From: an uncultured Lachnospiraceae bacterium
Lineage (GTDB): Bacteria > Bacillota > Clostridia > Lachnospirales > Lachnospiraceae
NCBI GenBank assembly: GCA_910585295.1
Contig: CAJUDE010000044.1
Coordinates: 1-64,000 of the forward strand
Length of the DNA stretch: 64,000 nt
Direction: 5' to 3'
The position numbers were made by a program, and so were the translations under genes. The notes beneath the pieces are model-generated. The model had not been told where the DNA came from. It saw only the letters and a list, made by a program, of their open reading frames with translations, and did no database searches. Shown here in pieces: positions 25,416 to 34,430 of this stretch. How positions within the stretch are numbered: the first letter of the stretch is position 1; every line of letters starts with the position of its first letter.

Positions 25416-27013
25416 AGAAAAGTAATTTGAAAAAAAGCATTCAGGATGGATTTTCAGAGCTGTCGCCAGAATTATTTGATTCTATTATGGAAACAGTGGA
25501 AAAAGAAAACCTGATGCCGTCGAAAAAAAAATCTGCAGTGCAAGAAAGTCGTGCAGATGCTAAGAACGCACAAGGTTCTGAGAGAAAACCGAAACAGGTG
25601 CATCCGGCGTTCCAATGGAATTTTTCAAAGTATGCAATATCTGCCTGTGCCTGCCTGTTAATTTTTTGCTTATGCCTGTTTGGGATCCCCCAAAAAAACC
25701 AAAGTGAAATTTACCTGGTGCTGGACATTAATCCAAGCATTCAGATAGCGATGGACCGTTCTTATCAGGTAGAGCATTTAGAAGGCCTAAACGAAGATGG
25801 AAAAGATGTTATAAAAAAGTTGAAATGGAATAAGAAAGAAGCTGTTTTTGATTTGCTGGATACGCTGCTCCAGGATGTGGCGGAAGAGTCTTACTTGCAA
25901 AAAGACAGTGGGATATTAGTGACAATCTGCCCGGATGACCAGGATATATTTGTGGATTTAGAATTTAAATTAGGGAAACAGATAGACCGGACATTGCAGC
26001 AGATGGGAATCAGCGGCGTTGTCACCGCATTCCAACATGGCAGCAAAGGAAATGGAATGGAAGGCAGGAGGCAGTTAGAAAATAAGCTTTTAGAGGAATA
26101 TGGAATTGATATAGGGCAAACAAAGCAGATGTCCGTGATGGAGTTAATCCAATACTGCCAGACACATACAACTTTGGGGTTAACGCTGTCATCGGATTCT
26201 GGAAAATTCCTGGAAGGTTTGATCAGGAATGAAGAGGAAACGCAACAAGAAGAAGGGCAAATGCCACAAGGTAAGGCGTCTACAGGACAGGGAACGGAAC
26301 AAGATTTAAAGGCGCAAGTGGAGCCTGAAGCTATGCCGGATACACAGACAAATCAGGAAGGGGCTGGGCAACAGGAAGAAGGGCAAGGGAATGAGCAAGA
26401 GGTTATTCCAAATCCCCCTGTCGAGCCTCAGGAAAATACAGAACCCCCAGTACAGACACAGCCTCCAGAACAAACCGAGCCGGGCAGTAATCCCTCCCAA
26501 AATAATAATAGCCCGGCGCAGGGGGGCGAAACAGATGCCAGCAGCGAGGAACAGGAGAAAGATAAGGAGGAAGATAAAAAGGACAAAGACAAGAAGGAGA
26601 AAGATAAAAAAGACAAAGATAAGAAAGATAAAGATAAAAAAGACAAAGAAAAGAAAGATAAAGATAAGAAAGATAAAGATAAGAAAGATAAAGATAAGAA
26701 AGATAAAGATAAAAAAGACAAAGATAAGGACGACAAAAATAAAGACAGCAACGGCAAAGACAAGAAAGACAAAGATAAGAATAAGGATGATAAGGATAAA
26801 GAGGACAATGGAAAAGGGGATGAGGACAACAATAATAATGGGAATGGCCAGACAGACACCCAAACAGATAAAGAGCAAAATGACAGGAAACCAAATCAGA
26901 ATCAGGAGGATAAAAAAGAAAGTAATAACGGCGAAGCCCAGGATAAACAAGAAGGCGGCAGCGAGGAACAAAGGAAGCAGCCAGGCATTGGCAAAGGGAA
27001 CAGCCTGCATTAG
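25412..27013 (+). CDS. RsgI-like membrane anti-sigma factor with long Lys/Asp-rich extracellular tail
   Basis: 533 residues. The N-terminal cytoplasmic part (1-73) should bind the sigma factor. One transmembrane helix lies at about 74-93 (YAISACACLLIFCLCLFG). It is followed by the RsgI middle domain (YLVLDINPSIQIAMDRSYQV, later GILVTICPDDQ), about residues 98-275. The tail is Gln/Glu/Pro-rich and then a run of about 80 residues of KDKKDKDKK-type repeats (26575-26800). The extreme lysine/aspartate tail probably spans or binds the cell wall. No carbohydrate-binding module follows, unlike cellulosome RsgI proteins. Signal unknown. Confidence 0.85.
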   Translation: MKKSNLKKSIQDGFSELSPELFDSIMETVEKENLMPSKKKSAVQESRADAKNAQGSERKPKQVHPAFQWNFSKYAISACACLLIFCLCLFGIPQKNQSEIYLVLDINPSIQIAMDRSYQVEHLEGLNEDGKDVIKKLKWNKKEAVFDLLDTLLQDVAEESYLQKDSGILVTICPDDQDIFVDLEFKLGKQIDRTLQQMGISGVVTAFQHGSKGNGMEGRRQLENKLLEEYGIDIGQTKQMSVMELIQYCQTHTTLGLTLSSDSGKFLEGLIRNEEETQQEEGQMPQGKASTGQGTEQDLKAQVEPEAMPDTQTNQEGAGQQEEGQGNEQEVIPNPPVEPQENTEPPVQTQPPEQTEPGSNPSQNNNSPAQGGETDASSEEQEKDKEEDKKDKDKKEKDKKDKDKKDKDKKDKEKKDKDKKDKDKKDKDKKDKDKKDKDKDDKNKDSNGKDKKDKDKNKDDKDKEDNGKGDEDNNNNGNGQTDTQTDKEQNDRKPNQNQEDKKESNNGEAQDKQEGGSEEQRKQPGIGKGNSLH

Positions 27014-27037
27014 GAAACAGCGCAGGCTGTTTCTTTT
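26999..27037 (+). terminator. Rho-independent terminator overlapping the RsgI-like stop codon
   Basis: A perfect 10-bp stem AACAGCCTGC (26999-27008) and GCAGGCTGTT (27022-27031), followed by TCTTTTT. The left arm encodes the last residues of the protein; the stop (27011-27013) lies in the loop. Confidence 0.9.
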
Positions 27038-27210
27038 TGCTTGACATTATTTTCACCGCCCTGGGGAATGGCATAGTGTCGGCAGAACTGTTAGCAGTGG
27101 CGGTCACGGCGGCATTCCTTGTGGTGAACCGCAAGAAATACCACTATGCATAAAGATTTTTTCTGATATTTCTGTCAATACTATAAGAAAACAGAAATGA
27201 GGGAAGATAT

Positions 27211-28446
27211 ATGAAAACATTTCATCAATTGTATTTGGATATCCTGCAGCAGGAGGCAGGGAAAGGGCGTGTGTTGGAAGAGGACTGCGATCCTTACCAT
27301 ATGGACTGCCTGCTCCACCCCCAACGCCATGCGCCTGTGATTTTTGCCGAAGAATGTGAACAATGCGCTTATGACAGGGCATGTGAGAATAGCTGTATTT
27401 TTGACGCATTTGAGCAGGGGGAAGATGGGAAAGTGCATATCAATAAGGAGAAATGCACTGGCTGCGGGGCATGCGTGGGCGCGTGCAAATTGGAGAAACT
27501 TGCCGCGAATAAAGATGTGGTCCCAGTCTTGCAGGCAGTGAGGAGGGAAGGGCAGGAGGTCTATGCCCTTGCAGCCCCCGCCTTTCTGGGTCAGTTTGGC
27601 GTGGACGTCACCACGGGGAAGCTGCGGGCAGCTTTTAAGGCAATGGGATTCCAGGGCTTAATTGAAGTGGCGGTCTTTGCGGATATCCTGACATTGAAGG
27701 AAGCGCTGGAATTTGATGCAAACATTAGGCAGGAACAGGATTACCAGCTTACAAGCTGTTGCTGCCCAGTCTGGATTGCGATGATTCGGAAGGTTTACAA
27801 AGAGCTTATGCCCCATGTGCCAGGCGCAGTGTCGCCCATGGTTGCAGCAGGGCGGGTAGTGAAAAAACTGCATCCAGGGGCAGTTACCGTGTTTGTGGGG
27901 CCGTGTATGGCGAAAAAGAAAGAAGCAAGGGAACCAGATATTGCAGATGCGGTGGACTATGTGCTGACCTTCCAGGAAGTTCAGGATATGTTTGAAGCGG
28001 CGGACATCCATCCAGGGCAGCTTGGAGAAGATGAGAAAGAGCATTCTTCCCGGGCAGGGCGCATCTATGCCCGGACAGGGGGAGTCAGCGAAGCGGTAAA
28101 GGAGACAGTCAAGCAGTTAAATCCAGATCGAAAGATTGCAGTCCGTGCAGAGCAGGCGGACGGGGTCCCAGCTTGCCGGGAAATGATAGAACGTCTAAAA
28201 AGAGGGGAAACAGACGCCAATTTTTTTGAGGGCATGGGATGCCCTGGCGGATGTGTGGGCGGCCCGGGAAGCATTATTGGAAAAGAGGAAGGCAGGAAAA
28301 ATGTGGAGCAATACGGTGCAGCAGCGGAATACAAGACACCGCTGGAAAATCCGTTTGTCCCAGAACTTTTAGCCCGGCTTGGGTTCCATACCATTGATGA
28401 ATTCCTAGAGAAAAGCGATATTTTGGTGCGTGATTTTTCAGCATAG
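27211..28446 (+). CDS. Monomeric [FeFe]-hydrogenase-like protein with two ferredoxin clusters
   Basis: A 411-aa protein. Two 4Fe-4S motifs lie at C49, C52, C58, C62 and C82, C85, C88, C92. The H-cluster domain follows with P1 TSCCCPVW (residues 181-188), P2 GPCMAKKKE (230-238) and P3 FFEGMGCPGGCVGG (338-351). All four expected H-cluster cysteines are available, but P1 has an extra cysteine compared with the usual TSCCPxW and P2 reads GPC rather than MPC. These suit the less-studied putative sensory or group C/D-like enzymes rather than fermentative HydA. No maturases (HydEFG) are nearby. Reaction if active: reversible proton reduction or hydrogen sensing. Confidence 0.85.
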   Translation: MKTFHQLYLDILQQEAGKGRVLEEDCDPYHMDCLLHPQRHAPVIFAEECEQCAYDRACENSCIFDAFEQGEDGKVHINKEKCTGCGACVGACKLEKLAANKDVVPVLQAVRREGQEVYALAAPAFLGQFGVDVTTGKLRAAFKAMGFQGLIEVAVFADILTLKEALEFDANIRQEQDYQLTSCCCPVWIAMIRKVYKELMPHVPGAVSPMVAAGRVVKKLHPGAVTVFVGPCMAKKKEAREPDIADAVDYVLTFQEVQDMFEAADIHPGQLGEDEKEHSSRAGRIYARTGGVSEAVKETVKQLNPDRKIAVRAEQADGVPACREMIERLKRGETDANFFEGMGCPGGCVGGPGSIIGKEEGRKNVEQYGAAAEYKTPLENPFVPELLARLGFHTIDEFLEKSDILVRDFSA

Positions 28447-28462
28447 GAGCTTAAGTATAAAA

Positions 28463-28493
28463 GGGGCGCCTTAGTAGGTTGGCGGGCAGCCCC
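28463..28493 (-). terminator. Terminator of the DeoR-type gene
   Basis: On the minus strand GGGGC and GCCCC arms enclose a 21-nt partly structured loop, followed by TTTTATAC. It lies 13 bp after the DeoR stop codon. On the plus strand it is flanked by A residues, so it would not terminate the hydrogenase transcript. Confidence 0.5.
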
Positions 28494-28505
28494 AAAAAAA
28501 TTATG

Positions 28506-29288
28506 TCAGACAATATGCAGGGCAATGCCCATGGACTGGATGGTATTCACCCATTCCTGGGTAATCCCAGTGTCTGTGATAATGGCGTCTATTTCATTGA
28601 GCTGCGCCACATAGGCAGTGCGGACCAGCCCGAATTTACTGGAATCTGCAAGGAGGACAGAAGTGAGGGAAGACTGCATGGCAGCCCGTTTGGTCAGCAC
28701 TTCGTAGTTATGGGCGCAGGTAATGCCAAGGGCTTCGTGGACGCCGGAAGCAGCCATAAAAAATTTGGAGGCCCGCTGGTTCTTAATTAGGTCGTTCCCA
28801 TAAGAGGATTCAATCATTTGGTCGTCCCTGTGCAAGGTGCCGCCGGCAAGGGTGATGTTAATGCCTTCCTTATTGAACAATTGCGTCAGGGTATAGTAAT
28901 TGTAACAAGTGACGTTCAAGTTCTTGTGTTCTGGGATATAACGGGACATTTCCGCAACCGTAGTCCCAGAATCCAGGATAATGGTGTCGTTTGCTTCTAT
29001 CATGGAAATGGCAAAGCTGCCAATCCGCTGTTTCTGCTCTAAGAATTTTGCGCGTTCACTGTTCATGATATATTCTGTTTCAATATTTTTTATATTTGTC
29101 CCAGCCATTTGCTGGATTGGTATCCCATGGGTGCGTAGGAACAGTTTATTTTCCCTGAGGTAGGCAAGGTCGCGGCGTATGGTCATGTCAGATACATCTA
29201 ATATTTCTGCCAGGGATTTGACGGAAAGGTTCGGGGATTCCTGGAGGAGGGCAAGTAAATTGTTGATCCTTCGTTCTTTTTTATTCAT
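28506..29288 (-). CDS. DeoR/GlpR-family transcriptional regulator
   Basis: 260 residues. The N-terminal helix-turn-helix is at about residues 6-57 (RINNLLALLQESPNLSVKSL, then LDVSDMTIRRDL), as in DeoR proteins. The DeoRC sugar-phosphate-binding domain follows (DSGTTVAEMSRYIP, VTCYNY, LAGGTLHRDDQMI, FFMAASGVHEALGIT, DSSKFGLVRTAYVA). It is divergent from the transaldolase and transketolase genes. It most likely controls them in response to a sugar phosphate, as DeoR regulators of pentose or sugar use do. Effector unknown. Confidence 0.88.
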   Translation of the reverse strand: MNKKERRINNLLALLQESPNLSVKSLAEILDVSDMTIRRDLAYLRENKLFLRTHGIPIQQMAGTNIKNIETEYIMNSERAKFLEQKQRIGSFAISMIEANDTIILDSGTTVAEMSRYIPEHKNLNVTCYNYYTLTQLFNKEGINITLAGGTLHRDDQMIESSYGNDLIKNQRASKFFMAASGVHEALGITCAHNYEVLTKRAAMQSSLTSVLLADSSKFGLVRTAYVAQLNEIDAIITDTGITQEWVNTIQSMGIALHIV

Positions 29289-29595
29289 AAGTTCCTCCTG
29301 TCATTCAATATAGTTTAAAAATGATTATAATAAACATTTTTTGTTCTGAAAAACAGTATAACATAATTTATGAGTTTGGAAAAGTGGCAGTTTATACAAT
29401 GGATTGAAAAAGAAAAATTTTATCTTTTGCACAAAAATTAAATATAAAATTTGTGAAAAATTAATAAATAAGTTTTTCCTTGGTAAGGAAAAGGAATAGG
29501 AAAACATGGGAAACCAAAGGTTTTTTGCAAAGTGAAAAAAATAAACATTTTAGTAAAAAATGTTTGAAATTATGCATAAGATAAACAAAAAAGGT

Positions 29596-29624
29596 TTGAC
29601 AAATTAATAAAATGATGGTAAATA
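29596..29624 (+). promoter_or_regulatory. Promoter of the transaldolase gene
   Basis: A perfect -35 TTGACA (29596-29601), a 17-bp spacer and -10 TAAATA (29619-29624, within TAAATAATAT). It lies in the 600-bp AT-rich divergent region 29289-29888, which also holds repeat copy B between this promoter and the gene. The leader would thus be about 255 nt and contain the folded repeat. The stretch 29289-29595 is AT-rich and carries no gene I can support. Confidence 0.65.
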
Positions 29625-29759
29625 ATATATACATAAAGAAATAATGCAGAAGCGGGGACGCATAGAAAGAAAGGGGTGCATAAGGCAAAACAAAGGGATT
29701 GGAGGGTTTTTAAAATTTAGGGGGAGTGTAAGGGGCATGGGACAGCGCCATTCACATTT

Positions 29760-29853
29760 GTGGCCCGAAGGGACGGGATATTTGCATCCATAGGGCGCTT
29801 CCCCCCGCGGCATTCGGCGAATACCGCGGCTGCTTGGCGCATTGCCCGCAGGA
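29760..29853 (-). repeat. Dispersed structured intergenic repeat, copy B (divergent, partial, inverted)
   Basis: On the minus strand it reads CCTGCGGGCAATGCGCCAAG and AGCCGCGGTATTCGCC, then GAATGCCGCGG and GCAAATATCCCGTCCC. This matches the left and central parts of copies A, C, D and E with many substitutions. The right-hand AAGCTAGGCCATG arm is missing. It is the only copy in the opposite orientation. Confidence 0.65.
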
Positions 29854-29888
29854 ACCAATAGCAATGTATAGGAATAGAGGAGGACGAA

Positions 29889-30542
29889 ATGAAATTATTT
29901 ATTGATACAGCAAATGTAGAAGATATCCGTAAAGCCAATGACATGGGCGTAATTTGTGGGGTGACCACCAACCCTTCTTTGATTGCAAAAGAAGGCAGGG
30001 ATTTCAATGAAGTGATTAAAGAGATTGCCAGCATCGTGGATGGGCCAATCAGCGGCGAGGTAAAGGCGACCACCACAGATGCAGAAGGCATGGTGAAAGA
30101 GGGGCGTGAAATTGCAGCCATCCACCCAAATATGGTTGTAAAGATCCCAATGACGGTAGAGGGGCTGAAAGCAGTAAAGGTGTTGTCTGCAGAAGGCATT
30201 AAGACCAATGTGACTTTAATCTTCTCTGCAAACCAGGCGCTTTTGGCAGCAAGGGCAGGCGCAACTTTCGTCTCCCCGTTCCTGGGGCGTTTGGATGACA
30301 TTAACCAGCCGGGCATCAGCTTAATTGAGGATATTGTTACAATTTTTGAAAATTATGGGCTGGAGACAGAAGTTATCGCGGCAAGCATCCGCAGCACTGT
30401 CCATGTAAATGACTGCGCGCTTGCAGGGGCAGATATTGCAACTATCCCGTACAGCGTGATTGAGCAGATGACAAAGCATCCGCTGACAGACCAGGGAATT
30501 GAGAAATTCCAGAAGGATTACAAAGCAGTTTTTGGTGAATAA
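29889..30542 (+). CDS. Transaldolase / fructose-6-phosphate aldolase family (TalC/Fsa-like)
   Basis: A 217-aa protein of the short transaldolase family. The motifs are [24 protein letters not shown] with the Schiff-base lysine K85, and [16 protein letters not shown]. It is full length for the TalC/Fsa class and starts after GAGGAGGACGA. It moves a dihydroxyacetone unit between sugar phosphates. With the split transketolase downstream it supplies the non-oxidative pentose phosphate pathway. TalC versus Fsa specificity cannot be told by eye. Confidence 0.92.
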   Translation: MKLFIDTANVEDIRKANDMGVICGVTTNPSLIAKEGRDFNEVIKEIASIVDGPISGEVKATTTDAEGMVKEGREIAAIHPNMVVKIPMTVEGLKAVKVLSAEGIKTNVTLIFSANQALLAARAGATFVSPFLGRLDDINQPGISLIEDIVTIFENYGLETEVIAASIRSTVHVNDCALAGADIATIPYSVIEQMTKHPLTDQGIEKFQKDYKAVFGE

Positions 30543-30877
30543 TGTTGGTCTTGCAATGTTATTGGTAATTGGGAAACTCAATAATTTTGTAAATTTCATA
30601 TACAATTCAAAAAAATTTAAGGGGGAATATTTTATCATACAAAAGCTAAGAAATGCATTTCAGCTCCATGGAACCAAGACTTAAAAACCATGGAAGCTTC
30701 CGCTGAACATGGTTTTAGCAGTATAAGGCTTGGTGGAATGCTTGGCGCGCCCTGCATTTTGTGCTTTTGTATGAAGGGAAATATTTCTGTATAATTAATA
30801 AATTGTATATGAAATTTTGATAACTTAGCAGTTTTGCAATTACCTCTTGTAATATCATAGAAAAAGGAGATAGCCAT
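30543..30877 (+). promoter_or_regulatory. Intergenic region with a promoter for split transketolase
   Basis: TTGTAT (30767-30772), a 17-bp spacer and a perfect TATAAT (30790-30795) make a good vegetative promoter about 80 bp before the transketolase gene, so transketolase need not depend on the upstream promoter. An imperfect CCATGG-based inverted repeat (30667-30694) lies upstream. No gene is visible here. Confidence 0.6.
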
Positions 30878-31717
30878 ATGGAGAATTTAGAGCTTCAGAA
30901 AAAAGCCAATGAAGTCAGGAAGGGGATTGTCACTGCTGTCCATGCGGCGAAGGCAGGGCATCCAGGCGGCTCCCTTTCTGCAACAGAAGTTTTCACATAT
31001 TTGTATTTTGAAGAAATGAATATAGACCCGAAAGACCCGAAGATGGCAGGCCGCGACCGTTTTGTCCTGTCTAAAGGCCATACTGCGCCAGGGCTTTACT
31101 CTACCCTTGCAAACCGTGGTTTCTTCCCAGTGGAGGATTTAAAGACATTGCGCCATATTGGCTCCCATCTGCAAGGGCATCCCTGCCTGCAGCACACCCC
31201 AGGCATAGATATGTCAAGCGGTTCCCTGGGACAGGGGATTTCTGCAGCAGTGGGCATGGCGTTGTCTGCAAAGCTCAGCAATGATAATTACCGGGTATAT
31301 ACCCTTCTAGGCGATGGGGAAATCCAGGAAGGGCAGGTATGGGAAGCAGCTATGCTTGCCGGGCATCGGAAATTGGACAACCTTGTGGTGATTGTAGACA
31401 ACAATGGCTTACAGATTGACGGCAAAGTGGAGGACGTATGCTCCCCATATCCGATTGATGAAAAGATGAAAGCATTTAACTTCCATGTAGTCAATGTGGA
31501 AGATGGGAACGATTTTGATGCATTGCGCGCAGCGTTTAAAGAAGCAAAAGAGACAAAGGGCATGCCTACTGCCATTGTAATGAAGACGGTAAAGGGCAAA
31601 GGCGTTTCCTTTATGGAGAACCAGGCCGGATGGCATGGCAAGGCGCCGAATGATGAAGAATACGCCATTGCGATGGGAGAATTGGAGAAAGCAGGTGAAG
31701 CATTATGCCAGAAGTAA
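30878..31717 (+). CDS. Transketolase, N-terminal (TPP-binding) subunit
   Basis: A 279-aa protein. KAGHPGGSLSATEVFTYLYF is the transketolase opening. GDGEIQEGQVWEAAM with LDNLVVIVDNNGLQIDG is the thiamine diphosphate and metal-binding motif (GDG...NN). This is the first half of a two-subunit transketolase, common in Clostridia. It overlaps the second subunit gene by 13 bp. AAAGGAG precedes the ATG. Confidence 0.95.
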   Translation: MENLELQKKANEVRKGIVTAVHAAKAGHPGGSLSATEVFTYLYFEEMNIDPKDPKMAGRDRFVLSKGHTAPGLYSTLANRGFFPVEDLKTLRHIGSHLQGHPCLQHTPGIDMSSGSLGQGISAAVGMALSAKLSNDNYRVYTLLGDGEIQEGQVWEAAMLAGHRKLDNLVVIVDNNGLQIDGKVEDVCSPYPIDEKMKAFNFHVVNVEDGNDFDALRAAFKEAKETKGMPTAIVMKTVKGKGVSFMENQAGWHGKAPNDEEYAIAMGELEKAGEALCQK

Positions 31718-32646
31718 AGAAGATTGCAACCAGGGACAGTTATGGCAACGCGTTGGTGGAATTAGGGAAAGAGCATGATAATCTGGTAGTGTTGGACGCA
31801 GACCTTGCCGCAGCTACCAAGACAGGCGTGTTTCAGAAGGCATTTCCAGAGCGGCATATTGATTGCGGGATTGCAGAGTGCAATATGATAGGCGTTGCAG
31901 CAGGGATTGCATCAACTGGGAAAGTGCCTTTTGCAAGCTCTTTTGCCATGTTCGCGGCGGGCAGGGCTTTTGAGCAGGTAAGGAACTCTGTTGGCTACCC
32001 TCATTTGAATGTAAAGATTGGAGCCACCCATGCGGGGATTTCTGTTGGGGAGGACGGGGCTACCCATCAGTGTAACGAAGATATTGCGTTAATGCGCACC
32101 ATTCCTGGGATGACGATTATCAACCCAGCAGACGACGTGGAAGCAAAAGCGGCGGTCAGGGCTGCTTATGAAATGGACGGCCCAGTATATTTAAGGTTCG
32201 GCAGGCTTGCAGTCCCAGTAATCAACGACCATCCAAATTATAAATTTGAAGTTGGCAAGGGCGTGACGCTGCGGGAAGGCACAGACGTTACAATTGTAGC
32301 TACAGGATTGTGCGTGGGGTCTGCTTTAGAAGCGGCTGAAAAGCTTGCGGCAGACGGTATCAGTGCAGAAGTGATTAATATCCATACTATTAAGCCGTTG
32401 GATGAAGATATTATTGTGAATTCCGCCAAAAAGACTGGGAAAGTAGTGACAGCAGAAGAGCATTCTGTGATTGGCGGGCTGGGAAGCGCAGTTTGTGACT
32501 GCCTTTGCGAAAAAGCCCCAACCCCAGTATGTAAAATCGGCGTAAACGATGTGTACGGCGAGTCCGGGCCGGCAGTGAAATTGCTGGAAAAATATGGGCT
32601 TGACGGGCAGGGCGTTTATGAGAAGGTAAAAAAATTTGTGAAATAA
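31705..32646 (+). CDS. Transketolase, C-terminal (pyrimidine-binding) subunit
   Basis: A 313-aa protein. It contains the pyrimidine-binding domain (DADLAAATKTGVFQKAFPER, GIAECNMIGVAAGIA with the catalytic Glu, GATHAGISVGEDGATHQCNE) and the C-terminal transketolase domain (GTDVTIVATG, VINIHTIKPLDEDII, TAEEHSVIGGLGSAV). It forms the active enzyme with the preceding subunit and interconverts pentose and hexose phosphates. Confidence 0.95.
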   Translation: MPEVKKIATRDSYGNALVELGKEHDNLVVLDADLAAATKTGVFQKAFPERHIDCGIAECNMIGVAAGIASTGKVPFASSFAMFAAGRAFEQVRNSVGYPHLNVKIGATHAGISVGEDGATHQCNEDIALMRTIPGMTIINPADDVEAKAAVRAAYEMDGPVYLRFGRLAVPVINDHPNYKFEVGKGVTLREGTDVTIVATGLCVGSALEAAEKLAADGISAEVINIHTIKPLDEDIIVNSAKKTGKVVTAEEHSVIGGLGSAVCDCLCEKAPTPVCKIGVNDVYGESGPAVKLLEKYGLDGQGVYEKVKKFVK

Positions 32647-32658
32647 ATAATAGGAGCG

Positions 32659-32723
32659 GGGCTTGCCATATGGCAAGCCCATAAGATAAGGAACCCTGGG
32701 CAGGAAATTTGCCTGGGGTTTTG
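32659..32723 (+). terminator. Tandem hairpins ending the transketolase operon
   Basis: First a perfect 22-bp palindrome (32659-32680, half-site GGGCTTGCCAT). Then AACCCTGGGCA (32692-32702) pairs with TTGCCTGGGGTT, followed by a short T run. The second is the likely terminator; the first may be a processing or stability hairpin. Confidence 0.75.
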
Positions 32724-32875
32724 TTGCATTATCGAATTCTGGCAATATTGACAATATTGAACGGGAATAAGCGTATTTTTACAATAATTAAGATGTTATG
32801 CCGCCGCGCAATGATGGTTGAATTTGAAACAAAAGGATGGTAATATAAAATCAGAAAATAAGAGGGATGAACGAT

Positions 32876-33844
32876 ATGGGAAATATTTATGATGGGGCAT
32901 TCCGCACGATCTTAAATGACTGCCGGAAGCTGATTATCCCCGTAATCAATGAGATTTTTGGGGAAATGTATACAGGGGAGGAAGAAATCCGGTTTTTCCC
33001 CAACGAACATTTTTTAGCCCAGCAGGATGGGGCAGATAAAGAACGGATTACGGACACTAATTTTACGGTTTTCGGGAAGGTGCCAAAGAAGTACCATCTT
33101 GAATGTGAGAGCAGCCTGCCAGATGGGAGAATCACGATAAGGCTGTTTGAATACGATGCACAGATAGCGCTTGACGAGGGTGAAGTTACAGAGGATACAC
33201 TAACTGTAACATTTCCCAATACTGCAGTTCTGTATCTTCGGGCTTACAAAAGGACACCGGACAAAATGAAGTATGTGATCGTCACTCCAGGCGGAACGGT
33301 TCAGTACGATGTGCCAGTTATGAAAGTGCAGACCTATTCATTAGATTATATTTTCCAAAAACGTTTGTTGATACTAATCCCATTTTACATTTTTTCACAT
33401 GAGAAAAGTTTTCCAGTGTATAACAGCAGTGAGCAGAAACTGGCGGAATTAAAGGCAGAGTATCGGAAAATTTTGGAGAGGCTTGACGAATTGGAGCAGC
33501 AAAGGGTAATCGGGGCATTTGACAAGCGGACGATCATAGAACTTTCCAGCGATGTAGTGAAAGAACTTGCAAAAAGGTATGAGAATGTGCAGAAGGGCAT
33601 AGGTGATATGATGAGAGGAGCATTGATTGAAACAAGCGCAAGGACTATTTTAAATCAGGGGATCAGCCAGGGGATCAGCCAGGGGATTAATCAAAATCAG
33701 CGGGAGACGGCGCTCAGAATGTTGAAAAGAGGAAAAATGACGGTTGAAGAAATCGCGGAAGATACAGGGCTTAGTGCCGCGGAAGTAGGGCAGATTGCGG
33801 GAACTTTTGGGCAATGCAAAATGGAAAAACGGCTCTTGCAGTAA
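32876..33844 (+). CDS. Rpn-like PD-(D/E)XK nuclease-family protein
   Basis: A 322-aa protein. GNIYDGAFRTILNDCRKLII opens it. The PD-(D/E)XK-like core is around residues 70-130 (KKYHLECESSLPDGRITIRL, FEYDAQIAL), with LECES supplying the ExE/ExQ-type residues. A coiled-coil region and GISQGISQGINQNQ repeats follow, then a C-terminal helix-turn-helix-like segment (MTVEEIAEDTGLSAAEVGQI). This matches the abundant Rpn/PDDEXK_2 proteins of Lachnospiraceae, linked to recombination. I chose the ATG at 32876 because AGAGGG overlaps the ATG at 32867. Confidence 0.75.
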   Translation: MGNIYDGAFRTILNDCRKLIIPVINEIFGEMYTGEEEIRFFPNEHFLAQQDGADKERITDTNFTVFGKVPKKYHLECESSLPDGRITIRLFEYDAQIALDEGEVTEDTLTVTFPNTAVLYLRAYKRTPDKMKYVIVTPGGTVQYDVPVMKVQTYSLDYIFQKRLLILIPFYIFSHEKSFPVYNSSEQKLAELKAEYRKILERLDELEQQRVIGAFDKRTIIELSSDVVKELAKRYENVQKGIGDMMRGALIETSARTILNQGISQGISQGINQNQRETALRMLKRGKMTVEEIAEDTGLSAAEVGQIAGTFGQCKMEKRLLQ

Positions 33845-33908
33845 CCATAGAAGTATGCAGTGGTGTAATCAGATATAGATCATTAATATCAGAATAACAT
33901 CGTAAAGG

Positions 33909-33943
33909 CGCATGGGGCATTAATTTGCAAACCATGCGTTTTT
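33909..33943 (+). terminator. Rho-independent terminator
   Basis: CGCATGG (33909-33915) pairs with CCATGCG (33932-33938) around a 16-nt loop, followed by TTTTT. It lies 65 bp after the Rpn-like gene. Confidence 0.65.
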
Positions 33944-33965
33944 GTGTCTATAAAGGAGGTTACAT

Positions 33966-34082
33966 ATGGAAGGGCAAACATTTTATGGGTATATGCGGGT
34001 ATCTGCCAGAGAGCAGAATGAAAGCACGTTTGTCGGAAAAGCGAAGGCTGGCAAGAAATATTGTAAGGCTTCGCAGTTATAA
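33966..34082 (+). pseudogene. Serine recombinase (resolvase), N-terminal stub
   Basis: The ATG at 33966 has a perfect AAAGGAGG. The product begins MEGQTFYGYMRVSAREQNES, the start of a resolvase/invertase catalytic domain with the nucleophilic serine in YMRVS. It goes astray after residue 20 and stops at residue 38. The downstream sequence to 34330, including a run of nine or more G residues near 34130, has no recognisable recombinase. Confidence 0.75.
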
Positions 34083-34430
34083 GAAATCTGGCGGTGAAAA
34101 GCTGTACAGTGGATGGCCGGTCTCTTTTTTGGGGGGGGTGGGTTGGGCAGCGTCCCATTAGATTTTCTGATGCGTTTGCCAGGGGCTGCAAGTCATTCAT
34201 GTATTTTTGCTGACAGTGACCCAAGCCTGCCATTCACAATTAAGGAAGGAGAGCTGGAGATATCTGAAAAGCAATTAGCAGGAAATACCAAGATAAAGTT
34301 ACATTATCTATGGGGAGAATACAATTGATGAACTTCTAATTCAGTGTTATACTATGGAGGGTATAATTTTAGAGGATAAGTCTTAGAAATGGAACAGAGA
34401 TAGTCCTAGGGAGCATGGAATAATGGGAGT

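Noticed and set aside
26306..27010. A 234-residue, very hydrophobic open frame on the minus strand
   Set aside because: It is the antisense of the Lys/Asp repeat of the RsgI-like gene; purine-rich DNA automatically gives long Phe/Leu/Ile frames on the other strand. No start signal supports it.
27040..27153. Plus-strand fragment reading ALGNGIVSAELLAVAVTAAF and ending VNRKKYHYA
   Set aside because: Looks like the end of a membrane protein, but it has no start, immediately follows a terminator, and I cannot assign it to a family with enough support to list it.
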